Shown here: in pieces, positions 36,132 to 46,364 of the stretch
How positions within the stretch are numbered: the stretch's first letter is position 1
Layout of the letters: every line of letters begins with the position of its first letter
Made by a program: the position numbers and the translations under genes
Assembly: GCF_900182705.1 (NCBI RefSeq)
Contig: NZ_FXTP01000005.1
Coordinates: 124,001 to 188,000, forward strand
DNA from: Gracilimonas mengyeensis
GTDB taxonomy: Bacteria > Bacteroidota > Rhodothermia > Balneolales > Balneolaceae
DNA length: 64,000 nucleotides
Direction: 5' to 3'
The notes under the pieces: model-generated
Databases searched by the model: none
Told to the model about the DNA's origin: nothing
The model's input: the letters and a program-made list of their open reading frames with translations, nothing else

Positions 36132-38945
36132 ATGGCCAAGACACAGACGGCTTCTCAACAAGCAAAAAAGCAGGAAGAAGAACGCCCCATTATTATCAAG
36201 GGCGCACGTACGCACAATTTAAAAGACATCGATGTTGAAATTCCACGCGGCAAACTCACCGTAGTTACGGGGGTTTCCGGTTCCGGGAAATCAAGTCTGG
36301 CTTTTGATACCATCTACGCCGAAGGACAGCGCCGTTACGTGGAAAGTCTCTCCAGTTACGCCCGGCAATTTTTGGAGCGCATGGATAAGCCCGATGTGGA
36401 TTTCATGCAGGGCATCTCACCGGCCATGGCTATTCAGCAAAAAACGACGTCCAACAATCCGCGATCCACGGTTGGAACCACCACCGAAATTTACGATTAC
36501 GTTCGCCTTCTCTTTGCCCGCATAGGTAAAACTATTTCGCCGGTTTCTGGAGAACAGGTAAAAAAAGACTCTCCCCGAACAGCGATTGAAAAGCTCTATG
36601 ATAGCCAGGAAGAAGGCGAACGTTTTTATGTGCTCCATCCCATCCCGCAACACGACAAAAAGAAGCTGGATGAAGAACTGAAGGTTCTGAAGGAAAAAGG
36701 ACTTACCCGCTTATTGAACGTTGATGATGAAAGTATGGTGGACCTGACCACGGACGACATCAACCCAAAGAAATTTAAAGCAGACCAGCACCGCGTACTT
36801 ATTGACCGCCTAGTATTAAAAGATGATGATGAAACCCGCACCCGTATTGCAGACTCGCTGGAAACAGCTTTTCAGGAAGGAAATGGGCGCTGTGCCATTA
36901 AAATGCGGGGCGGTGAAGAGCTCAAGTTTAGTGAGCGTTTTGAGATGGACGGCATGGAATTTCATGAACCCACGCCCCAAATGTTTTCCTTCAATAACCC
37001 CTTTGGCGCCTGTGATGAGTGCGAGGGTTTTGGCAAGGTGGCTGGCATCGACGAAGATCTGGTAATTCCCGATCCTCAAAAAACTATCCGAAATGGAGTG
37101 ATTGCACCATTCACATCTCAGAAATTCAGCATGCACATGAAGGATTTGATCAAAGTGTGTGCCCGCGAAAAGATTTCTATCGACACGGCCTATGCCGACC
37201 TCCCCAAAGACGTGAAGAAAATGATTTGGGAAGGCAAGGATGAATACATTGGCATCCGCGAGTTTTTTGATATGATCAAAAGCCAGAGCTACAAAGTGCA
37301 TATGCGGGTGTTGTATTCCCGTTATCGCGGATACAGCCGCTGCCCCGAATGCGAAGGCTACCGCGTGCGTAAAGATGCGCTGTATGTAAAAGTGGGTGGA
37401 TTGCATATTGGGGAAGTCTCGGAACTTACCATCGGTCATGCCCGCGAATTTTTTGATGATCTTGAGCTTTCTGAATTTGAAGAAGATGTAGCCGGACAGA
37501 TTCTGTATGAAATCCGCAAACGACTTAAGTATCTGGATGAAGTTGGATTAGATTACCTCACGCTCGACCGCCTGGCTAACACCCTGAGTGGCGGAGAGTC
37601 GCAGCGAATCAGCCTGGCGAATGCATTGGGTAGTTCGCTCATCGGCAGTTTGTATGTGCTGGATGAGCCGACCATTGGCCTGCACCCCCGTGATAACGAC
37701 CGTCTGATTTCGATTCTGGAATCGCTGCGGGATATCGGGAACACCGTATTGGTGGTTGAGCACGATCCCGAAATGATTAAAGCGGCGGATAATGTCATTG
37801 ATATTGGTCCTTTTGCCGGAACGCACGGCGGAGAAGTCGTTTACCAGGGACCCACTGACACACTCCTTAAAGCTGATACACTGACCGGCAAATACCTCAG
37901 CGGGCGCAAAGAAATTCCGGTCCCCAAAAAACGCCGGAAGGGAATTGATAAGGTTTTATCCCTGAAAGGAGCTTCAGAACACAACCTCAAAAATATTGAT
38001 GTGGACTTCCCGCTGGGGATGATGACGGTAGTAACCGGCGTATCCGGCTCCGGCAAATCCACTTTGGTACATGACACACTGTACGGGGGCATTCAAAAAC
38101 ACCTTGGCTCTTACAATGACAAAGTAGGTCGACATTCTGATCTCTCCGGTATGGGGGCCATTCATTCCGTTGAGATGGTAGATCAAAGTCCTATTGGCCG
38201 CTCTACGCGTTCCAACCCAGCCACTTATACCAAAGCATTTGATGGCATCCGCGATCTTTTTGCGAATACCAAACAGGCAAAAATCATGGGCTACACGCCG
38301 GGTCACTTTTCATTCAACGTGCCGGGCGGACGATGTGAGGAATGTCAGGGTGAAGGGGTTCAGCGTATTGAGATGCAGTTCATGGCGGATATCGAGCTGA
38401 CCTGTGAAGTGTGCAACGGCACCCGCTATCGCAAAGACGTACTTAACGTAAAATACCGTGGCAAAAACATCCATAATGTACTGGAGATGCCCGTTTCTGA
38501 AGCCATCGAGTTTTTTGTGGATGAAGCGACCATCGTCAACAAGCTGCAGCCGCTTGAAGATGTGGGACTTGGTTACTTACAACTGGGACAAAGTGCCACC
38601 ACCCTCTCGGGTGGAGAAGCACAGCGCGTGAAGCTGGCTAAATTCTTATCTAAAACTTCTACCGATCACACGCTTTATTTCTTTGATGAACCTACTACCG
38701 GACTGCATTTTGAAGACGTAGCCAAGCTGCTGGACTCTTTTAACGAGCTGGTACAACAGGGCCACTCGGTGATCATCATCGAGCACAACCTCGACATCAT
38801 CAAATGTGCCGACTGGGTGATTGATCTCGGTCCCGAAGGCGGTTTCGGCGGCGGACAAGTAATTGCTGAAGGCACGCCCGAAGACCTCATGAAAACAGAA
38901 GGCAGCCATACGGGGCATTTCTTGAAGGATTATTTAAAAGGTTAG
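36132..38945 (+). CDS. uvrA: Excinuclease ABC subunit A
   Basis: 937 residues from the ATG at 36132 (an upstream in-frame TTG at 36120 would add four). Both ABC domains are present: [14 protein letters not shown] and [14 protein letters not shown] for Walker [13 protein letters not shown] and [12 protein letters not shown] signatures, and [13 protein letters not shown] and [13 protein letters not shown] for Walker B. Zinc-finger Cys pairs: CDECEGFG / CPECEGYR and CEECQGEG / CEVCNGTR. It recognises DNA lesions and loads UvrB. Length matches the canonical protein. The stop codon lies within the first units of an 8-bp repeat array. Confidence 0.97.
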   Translation: MAKTQTASQQAKKQEEERPIIIKGARTHNLKDIDVEIPRGKLTVVTGVSGSGKSSLAFDTIYAEGQRRYVESLSSYARQFLERMDKPDVDFMQGISPAMAIQQKTTSNNPRSTVGTTTEIYDYVRLLFARIGKTISPVSGEQVKKDSPRTAIEKLYDSQEEGERFYVLHPIPQHDKKKLDEELKVLKEKGLTRLLNVDDESMVDLTTDDINPKKFKADQHRVLIDRLVLKDDDETRTRIADSLETAFQEGNGRCAIKMRGGEELKFSERFEMDGMEFHEPTPQMFSFNNPFGACDECEGFGKVAGIDEDLVIPDPQKTIRNGVIAPFTSQKFSMHMKDLIKVCAREKISIDTAYADLPKDVKKMIWEGKDEYIGIREFFDMIKSQSYKVHMRVLYSRYRGYSRCPECEGYRVRKDALYVKVGGLHIGEVSELTIGHAREFFDDLELSEFEEDVAGQILYEIRKRLKYLDEVGLDYLTLDRLANTLSGGESQRISLANALGSSLIGSLYVLDEPTIGLHPRDNDRLISILESLRDIGNTVLVVEHDPEMIKAADNVIDIGPFAGTHGGEVVYQGPTDTLLKADTLTGKYLSGRKEIPVPKKRRKGIDKVLSLKGASEHNLKNIDVDFPLGMMTVVTGVSGSGKSTLVHDTLYGGIQKHLGSYNDKVGRHSDLSGMGAIHSVEMVDQSPIGRSTRSNPATYTKAFDGIRDLFANTKQAKIMGYTPGHFSFNVPGGRCEECQGEGVQRIEMQFMADIELTCEVCNGTRYRKDVLNVKYRGKNIHNVLEMPVSEAIEFFVDEATIVNKLQPLEDVGLGYLQLGQSATTLSGGEAQRVKLAKFLSKTSTDHTLYFFDEPTTGLHFEDVAKLLDSFNELVQQGHSVIIIEHNLDIIKCADWVIDLGPEGGFGGGQVIAEGTPEDLMKTEGSHTGHFLKDYLKG

Positions 38946-39140
38946 GGTGTTATAGTGTTAAAGTGTTAGGGTGCTACAGTGTTATAGTGTTTCAGTGTTA
39001 AGGTGCTATGGTGCTACAGTGTTTTAGGTGGATATAGTTACCCATTGGAATTACCTGTAAGCCTTACAATTCTATCGATTACTCACGAAACCACTGCGGA
39101 GACCGTAACACCCAAACACTCTAATACTGTAACACCCTGC
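38942..39140. repeat. Octamer array (YTWNRGTG) starting on the uvrA stop codon, with an inverted array downstream
   Basis: From 38942 ten successive 8-mers fit YTWNRGTG: TTAGGGTG, TTATAGTG, TTAAAGTG, TTAGGGTG, CTACAGTG and so on to 39021, then TTTTAGGTG. The uvrA stop TAG is bases 2-4 of the first unit. After about 75 bp the same octamer returns inverted at about 39103-39137 (GTAA-CACCCAAA-CACTCTAA-TACTGTAA-CACCCTG). The same architecture follows dinB at 49743. Confidence 0.75.
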
Positions 39141-39217
39141 CCTTCGGAACATAACAACCGCTTCGCTGGTATGGATGAATGAGAATAACAAAACCAACTC
39201 AAAATCCATCAAACAAA

Positions 39218-39811
39218 ATGAATATGAAGAAAGCGATAAGCGGAATAGTACTCGGGCTTTTCTTGCTGGCAGGCAGCACAGCCCATGCACAAATGATGCC
39301 CCAGTTTGGAGTAAAGGGCGGGCTAAATTATTCCACCTTCAACAATACGGAAAATACTGAATACAAGGCTGGAGCGCTGGCTGGTGTATTTGCCAACTTC
39401 AAGGTTCCAAACAGTCCAATGGCGGTACAGCCTGAGGTTTTATATGCCCAATACGGAAGTAACTTTGAAGATACCGATGCCAAGCTGTCGATAGACTACA
39501 TTCAGATTCCGGTTTTGGCGAAATTTGCTTTCGGGCCATCAGAATCTACCGTAGTGCCTGAAGTATTTTTTGGCCCCTATGCAGGTTTTAAAGTGAATTC
39601 TGAAGTAGAAGGAGATGAATTTACCGTAGAAACCGATGACTTTTTCGAGAGCACCGATTTTGGCGTAGCAGTGGGGGCAGGCGTAAATATTAGCCAGGTT
39701 AGCCTGGAGTTTCGCTACACCGCAGGTTTAACCAATGTGGTTGCCAATTCAACCTTTGAAGACAACCAGAAAAACGGTGCCTTTAGCTTAACAGCTGGCA
39801 TTAGCTTCTAA
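39218..39811 (+). CDS. PorT-like outer-membrane beta-barrel protein
   Basis: 197 residues from the ATG at 39218 (39224 is an alternative). Signal peptide AISGIVLGLFLLAGSTAHAQ. The mature part has the PF13568 pattern: QFGVKGGLNYSTF, then PMAVQPEVLYAQYGS, IDYIQIPVLAKFAF and a final SLTAGISF strand. An eight-strand barrel of unknown cargo. Own terminator at 39837. Confidence 0.9.
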   Translation: MNMKKAISGIVLGLFLLAGSTAHAQMMPQFGVKGGLNYSTFNNTENTEYKAGALAGVFANFKVPNSPMAVQPEVLYAQYGSNFEDTDAKLSIDYIQIPVLAKFAFGPSESTVVPEVFFGPYAGFKVNSEVEGDEFTVETDDFFESTDFGVAVGAGVNISQVSLEFRYTAGLTNVVANSTFEDNQKNGAFSLTAGISF

Positions 39812-39836
39812 GCACTTAATACCAAGTATTTTATTT

Positions 39837-39866
39837 AAAGGCCGGGCAATCTTGTCTGGCCTTTTT
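39837..39866 (+). terminator. Terminator after the beta-barrel gene
   Basis: AAAGGCCGGGCAA and TGTCTGGCCTTT pair with one mismatch and are followed by T-rich sequence on the plus strand. Confidence 0.8.
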
Positions 39867-39872
39867 TATGTT

Positions 39873-40370
39873 TTAGCGATCCCCCATTTGTTTCTTACGC
39901 ATGGCTTCGGACAGTTTTTCTGAATCCAGGATTTGCATGAATGGCAGGAGATTTTTTTCCTTCTCAATTACATAGTCGGTCAGCTCACGAACTACAGACT
40001 CTTCCAGCTCTTCCCTGCTCCATGGCTTGGCGATGTAATGATCCAAGTCGGCCTTATTTATAGCCAGGATGGTGTCCTCATGACCCGCTTGTCCAGTTAC
40101 CAGTATTTTCTTGGTGTCTGAAGTCTCTGGGTTGTCACGCATTTCGATTAACAAATCCACTCCGTTTTTTCCAGGCAGCACGTGATCACACAAAATCAGT
40201 CCAATACTGTTTCCTTCACTGATAATATCCTCTATCACCTGTTCCGCTTCAACCGCATCATTGGCAGTCTCTAAAGGGAAAAAGGGCTCAAACTTCTCCA
40301 GGTCTTTCACCAGGGCGTCCATCACTTCCAGTTCGTCTTCTACAATCAGCAGGTAAATTTTCTTATCCAT
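39873..40370 (-). CDS. Receiver-only response regulator
   Basis: 165 residues. An intact receiver: acidic VEDE, phosphoacceptor Asp62 in LCDHVLPGKNG, LVTGQAG and Lys in YIAKPWSREEL. A C-terminal extension (about 130-165) has no known domain. It is the last gene of a porin-carrier-receiver run (10 nt after the carrier gene), so it may control or report on transport. The sensor kinase is not adjacent. Confidence 0.9.
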   Translation of the reverse strand: MDKKIYLLIVEDELEVMDALVKDLEKFEPFFPLETANDAVEAEQVIEDIISEGNSIGLILCDHVLPGKNGVDLLIEMRDNPETSDTKKILVTGQAGHEDTILAINKADLDHYIAKPWSREELEESVVRELTDYVIEKEKNLLPFMQILDSEKLSEAMRKKQMGDR

Positions 40371-40380
40371 GTTGAGGTCC

Positions 40381-41781
40381 TCAGTTAATTAGTAATGGCC
40401 AGTAAAACAAGGCATATAAAGTCACCATAAGCAATCCGAAAGCACCAATGACTAATCCTGATTTCGTCATGTGCTTGGTTTTCAAGGTACCGGTACTCAT
40501 GGCAATAGCGTTTGGCGGGGTTGATATCGGGAGTATCATCGCCATGCTGGAGCTAATACCAATCACCAGGCTGATCAATATCAGACTAAAGCCCTCTCCC
40601 GCAGCGCCGGAAGTTGCCAAACTCACGGCCAGCGGAATCAGTAAGGTAGCCGATACGGTATGCGACAGGAAGTTGGACATGATGATGGTTACCAGGCCGA
40701 ATACCACAATGAGCATCAGTGCCGAAAACAGATTCCAGTTGATGGTGGCAATAATCCATTCGGCCAGCCCGGTACTTTCCATGGAAATCCCCAGTGAAAG
40801 TCCGCCGGCAACCAGCCAAAGCACCTCCCAGGGCAAACCACGGATTTCGTCTTTATCCAGGATTCCCGTCAACGAAAGTATTGCTACCGGCAACAAAGCA
40901 ATGATGCTACTACCGATGCCGTGCAGCGATTCAGTAATCCAAAGGCCGATAGTCAGGCCAAAGACAAGATACACCTGAATAGCATCTTTATTTTTCTGAA
41001 AAGCTCCTTTTACATCCAGCTTGATGCTATCGGTTTTGGGTTTGAACATCCAAAGCAAAACAACCCAACTTGCGATTAACATCACAATTACCAGCGGAGT
41101 GGCAAGGCCCATCCACTCGGTAAAGGCAATATCTATTCCCTGGTTTGATAAGGCGCCAATTACCACCGCATTGGGCGGCGTACCAATGGGCGTGGCTATT
41201 CCGCCGATATTAGCTGCAAAGGGAATACAAAGCGCCAGTCCGATACGTACCGGATCATCCATTTCCGTTTTGGCAAGGATGGGTAAAATTACCGTCATCA
41301 TCATAGCGGTAGTGGCCGTGTTGCTCATAAAACCCGAGAGCAGCGCCGTCACCACCATCAACCCAAGAATGATGAATTTTGGTCGGGAACCAAAAGGTTT
41401 CAGCAGCACTCTTGTGATATTCTTATCCAAGTCAAACTTAACGGCCGCAGCAGCAAGCACAAATCCCCCTAAAAACAAAATGATAATGGGATTGGCCAGC
41501 GTGCCTATAAATTCAGTGTAGCTGTTGGGTGTATATTGAGCCGTGGCTTTCGGAAATAATACCCCTTGCTTACTCAGGAAAAACACCTGCAGCAAAATAA
41601 CCAGCATAGAGGTAGCATAAATGGGAACCGGCTCCAGCATCCAAAAGACAGCTGCAATGATGAAAATGCTAAGCGCTACGTGCCCGGCTTCCGACAACCC
41701 CGGGATGCTCACAAAAAATGGAATCGCGAAGCCGATGAGGCCAAGAAGAATAGAAACAGAATCTTTAGTGAAGTATTTCAT
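40381..41781 (-). CDS. DASS/SLC13-family sodium-coupled anion transporter
   Basis: 466 residues with about 11 hydrophobic segments. The two SNT-type motifs that bind carboxylate and Na are present: GFMSNTATTAMM and MSNFLSHTVSAT, together with NAIGTPPNAVV-like hairpins (IATPIGTPPNAVVIG and LPISTPPNAIAMS). Substrate may be dicarboxylate, sulfate or phosphate. It is 11 nt after the porin gene and 10 nt before the receiver gene. Confidence 0.9.
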   Translation of the reverse strand: MKYFTKDSVSILLGLIGFAIPFFVSIPGLSEAGHVALSIFIIAAVFWMLEPVPIYATSMLVILLQVFFLSKQGVLFPKATAQYTPNSYTEFIGTLANPIIILFLGGFVLAAAAVKFDLDKNITRVLLKPFGSRPKFIILGLMVVTALLSGFMSNTATTAMMMTVILPILAKTEMDDPVRIGLALCIPFAANIGGIATPIGTPPNAVVIGALSNQGIDIAFTEWMGLATPLVIVMLIASWVVLLWMFKPKTDSIKLDVKGAFQKNKDAIQVYLVFGLTIGLWITESLHGIGSSIIALLPVAILSLTGILDKDEIRGLPWEVLWLVAGGLSLGISMESTGLAEWIIATINWNLFSALMLIVVFGLVTIIMSNFLSHTVSATLLIPLAVSLATSGAAGEGFSLILISLVIGISSSMAMILPISTPPNAIAMSTGTLKTKHMTKSGLVIGAFGLLMVTLYALFYWPLLIN

Positions 41782-41792
41782 GATTTCAGTTG

Positions 41793-42989
41793 TTAAAAGC
41801 TAATGCTAAACTGTGTGAGAACTTGCAGGTACATCTTATCCTTGGCGGCTGCATATTCTTCATTCAGGAGGTTTAATTCAAACTGTAATTTCAGGTGATG
41901 TCCCCGCAGAAAATGATTGAGACCCAGCGTGTACGTATTCTGTTGCGTGAACTGTGCTTTGGCAGCCTGTAAATTGTCATGGGGATTTAACAAGCTCACA
42001 CGCAAGGTAGGTTCTGTTTTTGGACTGATGAATTTACCGCCTTGCACCGAGAATCCGCTGCCTCCAACAACAAGGCTATAACTTTGTACAAAAAAATCCC
42101 CTACCACTTGTTCTATGATTTCCTGATCCACTTTACGATCTGCATATTCAGCCAAAATGGATAAACCATTGAATTTAAAGACGCCATCGAGATATAAAGC
42201 GCTGATGTCATCCTCCTGACCTTTCCAGAGATTATTTGGCCCCTGCCCACCAATTTGCACATAAGCATCCTGATTATAATACACGGCACCTCCCAAGGAA
42301 AGCTTCGGAGTTTCCTCGTGGTACAAATCACTTTCCCTGTAATCGCCGCCTTCAGCAAAAGTGCCGAATGGCAGCCACTCCAAACGTCCGCCATAGGCCA
42401 TGCCGCCCTCAGCCGAGGGCTTATTCATACCTTCACCATGGGTAATACTCAAGTATGATTTAACGAGTGACTTTTTTCCAATTTCCAGATTGTACTGTGC
42501 AATCATGCCAATATCATAGCCCGGCCAGTAGGAACGAGAAACGGGCGAGCGGTCAATCATTTGAAAGGCTTCTGATACGGTACGGAATTGTCGTCCCCCA
42601 ACCGGCCAGAGCTGTCCAAAATTAAGCTGTAAGTTGTCCGTGGCTTTCCATCGAAACTCTGCATTAGAGAGGGTAAAGTTACCTTTGTCCATCTGGGTTT
42701 GGACGAAATAGGTAAGCTTTTTGTCATAAAAATATCCGTGAATCCTGATGCGTGCCCGACGCATTAAGAAGTTAGGTTGCACGGCATCGCTGTAATCCAT
42801 CGGGACCGTAAAGCCAAATTGCTGTTGCAACCGTGTGCTGATTTTGAATCCCATAAAACCATCGGCACTTTCTACATAGAATCCTTTCTCGGGAGATAAG
42901 GTGATTTTAGCCGATTCAGTTGCTTGGGCGGATACCATTTCCGGTACCAAAAAAACGAATAAAAGAAAGAGAATTCTGAGGATATACAC
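41793..42989 (-). CDS. Phosphate-selective porin O/P-like outer-membrane channel
   Basis: 398 residues. Signal peptide ILFLLFVFLVPEMVSAQ. The repeated beta-strand pattern and ARIRIHGYFYDKKLTYFVQTQMDKG resemble PF07396 (Porin_O_P). First gene of the porin-DASS-receiver operon: outer-membrane entry followed by inner-membrane uptake of an anion. Confidence 0.85.
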   Translation of the reverse strand: MYILRILFLLFVFLVPEMVSAQATESAKITLSPEKGFYVESADGFMGFKISTRLQQQFGFTVPMDYSDAVQPNFLMRRARIRIHGYFYDKKLTYFVQTQMDKGNFTLSNAEFRWKATDNLQLNFGQLWPVGGRQFRTVSEAFQMIDRSPVSRSYWPGYDIGMIAQYNLEIGKKSLVKSYLSITHGEGMNKPSAEGGMAYGGRLEWLPFGTFAEGGDYRESDLYHEETPKLSLGGAVYYNQDAYVQIGGQGPNNLWKGQEDDISALYLDGVFKFNGLSILAEYADRKVDQEIIEQVVGDFFVQSYSLVVGGSGFSVQGGKFISPKTEPTLRVSLLNPHDNLQAAKAQFTQQNTYTLGLNHFLRGHHLKLQFELNLLNEEYAAAKDKMYLQVLTQFSISF

Positions 42990-43628
42990 GACTTCATTTT
43001 TTGTTTGAGAACTATCTTGTTCACACCTTAATACTATCCCTATTTTACAAAGTATTTGTGAAGATTCCGTCTTTCTATCTTCTTTTTTTATTAGGATTTA
43101 GAACTGGAAGCGATTCCATGAAAATTGCAGATTACAGATTGAAAATTGAACGATTATTTTTTGGTTTGCATCACTCCATGTCGTGTGGAAAGTGGACAGA
43201 TTATCTCTTGGATAAAGTCTGTGGAACTTTGGCAACATTGACCCTCACCTTAATCCTCTCCCGGGAGAGGAAATCTTTAGGGAACGCATAATACTTATGC
43301 TTAGACTTTTGCCATTAACTTTGTTCTTGATTTCAACATCAACCACCACTAAGGAGCTTCCCCGCTTGGGCGGGGATTGAGGGGTGGGTAAATGGTGCCA
43401 GTGAATGTATACCCACAAAGTGAGATTGTGAATTATTCCTCGTTTAAGAACCAAGATTTTGCAGGATTAATGGGATTAACATGATTTATGACCCGATATA
43501 ATTCTCAGGCTTTTTCTTAATCCAGTTCACACATACAAAACTTATTTACAACATTCCCCGCTTTCATTCATTACTTTAATCCGGTACCATAAGCAGTAAT
43601 CTGCGCAATCCAATAATCCCAAAAATCT
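42990..43628. repeat. 639-bp mosaic of dispersed repeats
   Basis: In order: ATTGCAGATTACAGATTGAA-type sequence near 43122 (also near 35552); a minus-strand stem-tail copy CCTCACC...CCTCTCCCGGGAGAGG (43242-43276); a plus-strand stem-tail copy CCCCGCTTGGGCGGGGATTG followed by AGGGGTGGGT (43350-43390); and CGCAATCCAATAATCCC-AAAATCTGTGATCCTAAAAC reaching 43645, which resembles 35672 (AAATCCGTGATTCAAAATCCC). No supported gene. Confidence 0.55.
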
Positions 43629-44549
43629 GTGATCCTAAAACCCGAAATACTTTCCAAGCTCGCATCTCTCGAACTGCGTGCAAAAAAAATTGTGGAAGGC
43701 TTCATCTCCGGGCTCCATAAAAGCCCCTTTCACGGATTCAGTGTAGAGTTTGCCGAACATCGCCCCTACAATCCCGGCGACGATTTCAAGCATATCGACT
43801 GGAAAGTGTATGCCAAAAAAGAGCGTTTTTATGTGAAGCAGTACGAGGAAGAGACCAACCTCCGCGCCTACGTAATGCTGGATACCAGCTCCTCCATGCT
43901 TTTTAAACACTTTGGCGAATGGACCAAATTACGCTATGGAATTCACTTTGCGGCCTCACTGATGTACCTGATGCACCGCCAGCGCGATGCCTGTGGCCTG
44001 ATTCCCTTCCACTCTGAAATCGAAAGCTTCATCCCGGCCAAATCTACCTATAATCACCTGCGACAGATTTATACTGAGCTGGAACGGGAACTGATCAGGG
44101 AGGAAAAGGACGACGGTGTTAAACGACAAACCGCCTCAGCTCAGGCCATCCATGAAGTGGCGGAACGGCTGAATCATCGCAGCCTGGTCATAATCATCAC
44201 CGATTTATTTGAGAATGTAGATCAGCACGAGGAAATTATCTCGGCTCTGAAGCACTTGCGGCATCGTAAGCATGAGGTATTGCTGTTCAATGTGCGGGAA
44301 AAACGCAGTGAACGCGATCTCGATTTCCCTGACCGACGCTTTGTATTTGAAGACATGGAACTGGGGGATGAAGTTGAAGTACTGCCGGCGCAAGTCCGCA
44401 AGGATTACCAGAAAAAAGTAGCCGAGTACACCGAGAAATTCCGGCTTGCCTGCAGCGAGTTTGAAATCGATTTTGAGGAAATGGATACTGAGGATCAGTT
44501 TGACACGGCTCTGTTGGCTTACCTAAATAAACGCCGTCGTCTGGGGTGA
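43629..44549 (+). CDS. DUF58 (MoxR-associated, VWA-like) protein
   Basis: 306 residues from GTG. The family signature is complete: KIVEGFISGLHKSPFHGFS, VEFAEHRPYNPGDDFKHIDWK, VKQYEEETNLRAYVMLDTSSSM, and a second half with a MIDAS-like VWA fold. DUF58 proteins act with MoxR ATPases and other VWA proteins in complex assembly; no moxR is adjacent. The GTG codon itself lies in a dispersed intergenic repeat and is the only start in frame before a stop at 43614. No Shine-Dalgarno is seen. Confidence 0.9.
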   Translation: MILKPEILSKLASLELRAKKIVEGFISGLHKSPFHGFSVEFAEHRPYNPGDDFKHIDWKVYAKKERFYVKQYEEETNLRAYVMLDTSSSMLFKHFGEWTKLRYGIHFAASLMYLMHRQRDACGLIPFHSEIESFIPAKSTYNHLRQIYTELERELIREEKDDGVKRQTASAQAIHEVAERLNHRSLVIIITDLFENVDQHEEIISALKHLRHRKHEVLLFNVREKRSERDLDFPDRRFVFEDMELGDEVEVLPAQVRKDYQKKVAEYTEKFRLACSEFEIDFEEMDTEDQFDTALLAYLNKRRRLG

Positions 44550-45023
44550 TTTGAAATCGCCAATCGATCTTTCGGTCCATCGATCACTCGCATTTCTTTA
44601 GGGGTAGTAACAGTGTTTCCCTCATAATTAAAATGTTATCCCTAAGCCTCTCCCCCCGAATGCATTGTGGGGCAAGCCAAATCCTGTCTCTCTCCAAAGA
44701 GAGATATTTTCTTCCCTATTCCTGCTTGCTGAAACTACTCCACAATTTTGTTAATGCCACGAACCTGTGTCCCTTTGGAGGGACCGATTTCAGAGCAGAC
44801 AAATCCTGCTCTGAAATCAGGGAGGGCAGTTACGAAGGCTTGAAATCCTACCCTACCCCTTCCTTCCTGCGCAGGCAGGAATCTTATTGTCCCCACCTCA
44901 ACTTTTCTAAATACAGTCTACATTTTTTAAAAAACACAAAACTTTCCCTCCTCACCCGGCAGCTTTCCTTTTTTGTGATATATTCTGCGAAATTGATTAG
45001 TCAATCACGAAAACATATCTATC
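44550..45023. repeat. Gap with a third conserved-frame variable-stem repeat and an inverted TTCCTGC palindrome
   Basis: At 44767-44828: GTCCCTTTGGAGGGACCG, then a perfect 12-bp stem GATTTCAGAGCA/TGCTCTGAAATC with a 9-nt loop, then CAGGGAGGGCAG, the same frame as at 30242 and 30368. At 44864-44881: TTCCTGC-GCAG-GCAGGAA, the inverted form of the palindrome at 20051 and 26549. The serine hydrolase promoter should be at the right end. Confidence 0.6.
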
Positions 45024-46244
45024 ATGAAAAAACTGAGTCTTAAACTATTCCTTCTACTAATCATCTCCGGGCTAAGTGCTTCCGTATTTGCCCAGGATTA
45101 CTTTCCCGGAAAATGGGGCGATTGGGAGAAACGATCCCCGGAGGAATTAGGACTCAATCCTGATAAAATCCAGGAGGCCATTCAGTTTGCTCAGGAGAAT
45201 GAATCGGATAATCCCCGCAGCATGGAAGAAAATCACTACGGCACCTTTGGGCGCGAGCCTTTTGGGGATGGCATTGGCCCATTTAAAGACCGTGGACCTC
45301 AAACCGGCATTATCGTGAAAGATGGCTACATCGTGGCGGAATGGGGCGAGCCGTTTCGGGTAGATATGACCCACAGCGTAACCAAAAGTTTTCTAACAAC
45401 CACTATCGGAGTGGCTTATGACCGCGGACTGATCCGGGATGTGCACGATAAAGTAGATCCGTATATGGCGCCCATCATGCTGGTGGAGTGGGACGACAAT
45501 AATAACAAGGCTGATGACTTTGGCAAAGCCAAAGTATTTCAACCCTTCAAAGGCGAACACAACAGCAAAATTACCTGGAACCACCTGCTGCGCCAAACCA
45601 GTGACTGGGAAGGCACCTTGTGGGGCAAACCCGACTGGGCCGATCGTCCCTCAGAAGACCGCTCGGAATGGATGACCCGCGAGCGCCACGAGCCTGGCTC
45701 TGAATGGGAATACAACGATGTACGGGTGAATGTGCTTGCTCTTGCGGCCATGAATGTGCTGCGCGAGCCGCTTCCCAAAGTGCTGCGAGAAGAAGTGATG
45801 GATAAAATCGGCGCTTCACCCACTTGGCGCTGGATGGGTTATGAAAATTCCTGGGTGATCATAGACGGACAACAAATGCAGGCTGTGAGTGGTGGTGGTC
45901 ACTGGGGCGGTGGCATGTTCATCAACGCCCGCGACCAAGCTCGTTTTGGGTTACTCACCTTGCACAATGGTCGCTGGAAAGATGAGCAGATTATCTCCGA
46001 AGAATGGAACAAATTGGCTCAAACCCCCACCGAAGCCAACACCAACTATGGTTTCATGAACTGGTTTCTGAACGTGAATAAAGACCGCATCCCAAGTGCG
46101 CCCACTTCTGCTTTCTTCCATCTCGGCTCCGGCACAAACATGGTATATGTAGATCAGGAAAATGACCTGGTGATTGTCGCCCGCTGGATTAAAACCCCCG
46201 CCATGGATGGGATTGTAAAACGTGTGCTGGAAGCGATGGAGTAA
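45024..46244 (+). CDS. Secreted serine hydrolase of the beta-lactamase/PBP fold
   Basis: 406 residues. Signal peptide KLFLLLIISGLSASVFAQ. The class C beta-lactamase-type motifs are visible: SxxK as SVTK, YxN as EYNDV, and a GGGHWGG stretch for the third element. Likely a carboxypeptidase, esterase or amidase in the periplasm. Monocistronic. Confidence 0.88.
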   Translation: MKKLSLKLFLLLIISGLSASVFAQDYFPGKWGDWEKRSPEELGLNPDKIQEAIQFAQENESDNPRSMEENHYGTFGREPFGDGIGPFKDRGPQTGIIVKDGYIVAEWGEPFRVDMTHSVTKSFLTTTIGVAYDRGLIRDVHDKVDPYMAPIMLVEWDDNNNKADDFGKAKVFQPFKGEHNSKITWNHLLRQTSDWEGTLWGKPDWADRPSEDRSEWMTRERHEPGSEWEYNDVRVNVLALAAMNVLREPLPKVLREEVMDKIGASPTWRWMGYENSWVIIDGQQMQAVSGGGHWGGGMFINARDQARFGLLTLHNGRWKDEQIISEEWNKLAQTPTEANTNYGFMNWFLNVNKDRIPSAPTSAFFHLGSGTNMVYVDQENDLVIVARWIKTPAMDGIVKRVLEAME

Positions 46245-46251
46245 GGCTGTT

Positions 46252-46292
46252 GAATATCGAATATTGAATACAGAACATTGAATATCGAACGG
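46252..46292 (+). repeat. Short tandem TGAATATCGAATATTGAATA
   Basis: TTGAATATCGAATATTGAAT followed by ACAGAACATTGAATATCGAAC: repeats of a 9-10 bp word right after the serine hydrolase gene. Low-complexity, no gene. Confidence 0.5.
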
Positions 46293-46364
46293 TAGATCTC
46301 TTGCAAGTATCAACTATTTGGCTTTTTCAATCTCCCTAAAGCTTAAATAGGCTCGTTTTACACT

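Noticed and set aside
38942-39140. CRISPR array
   Set aside because: Units are 8 bp without spacers, and no cas genes are in the window.
43001-43291. Plus-strand 96-residue frame
   Set aside because: It runs through dispersed repeats and has no family likeness.
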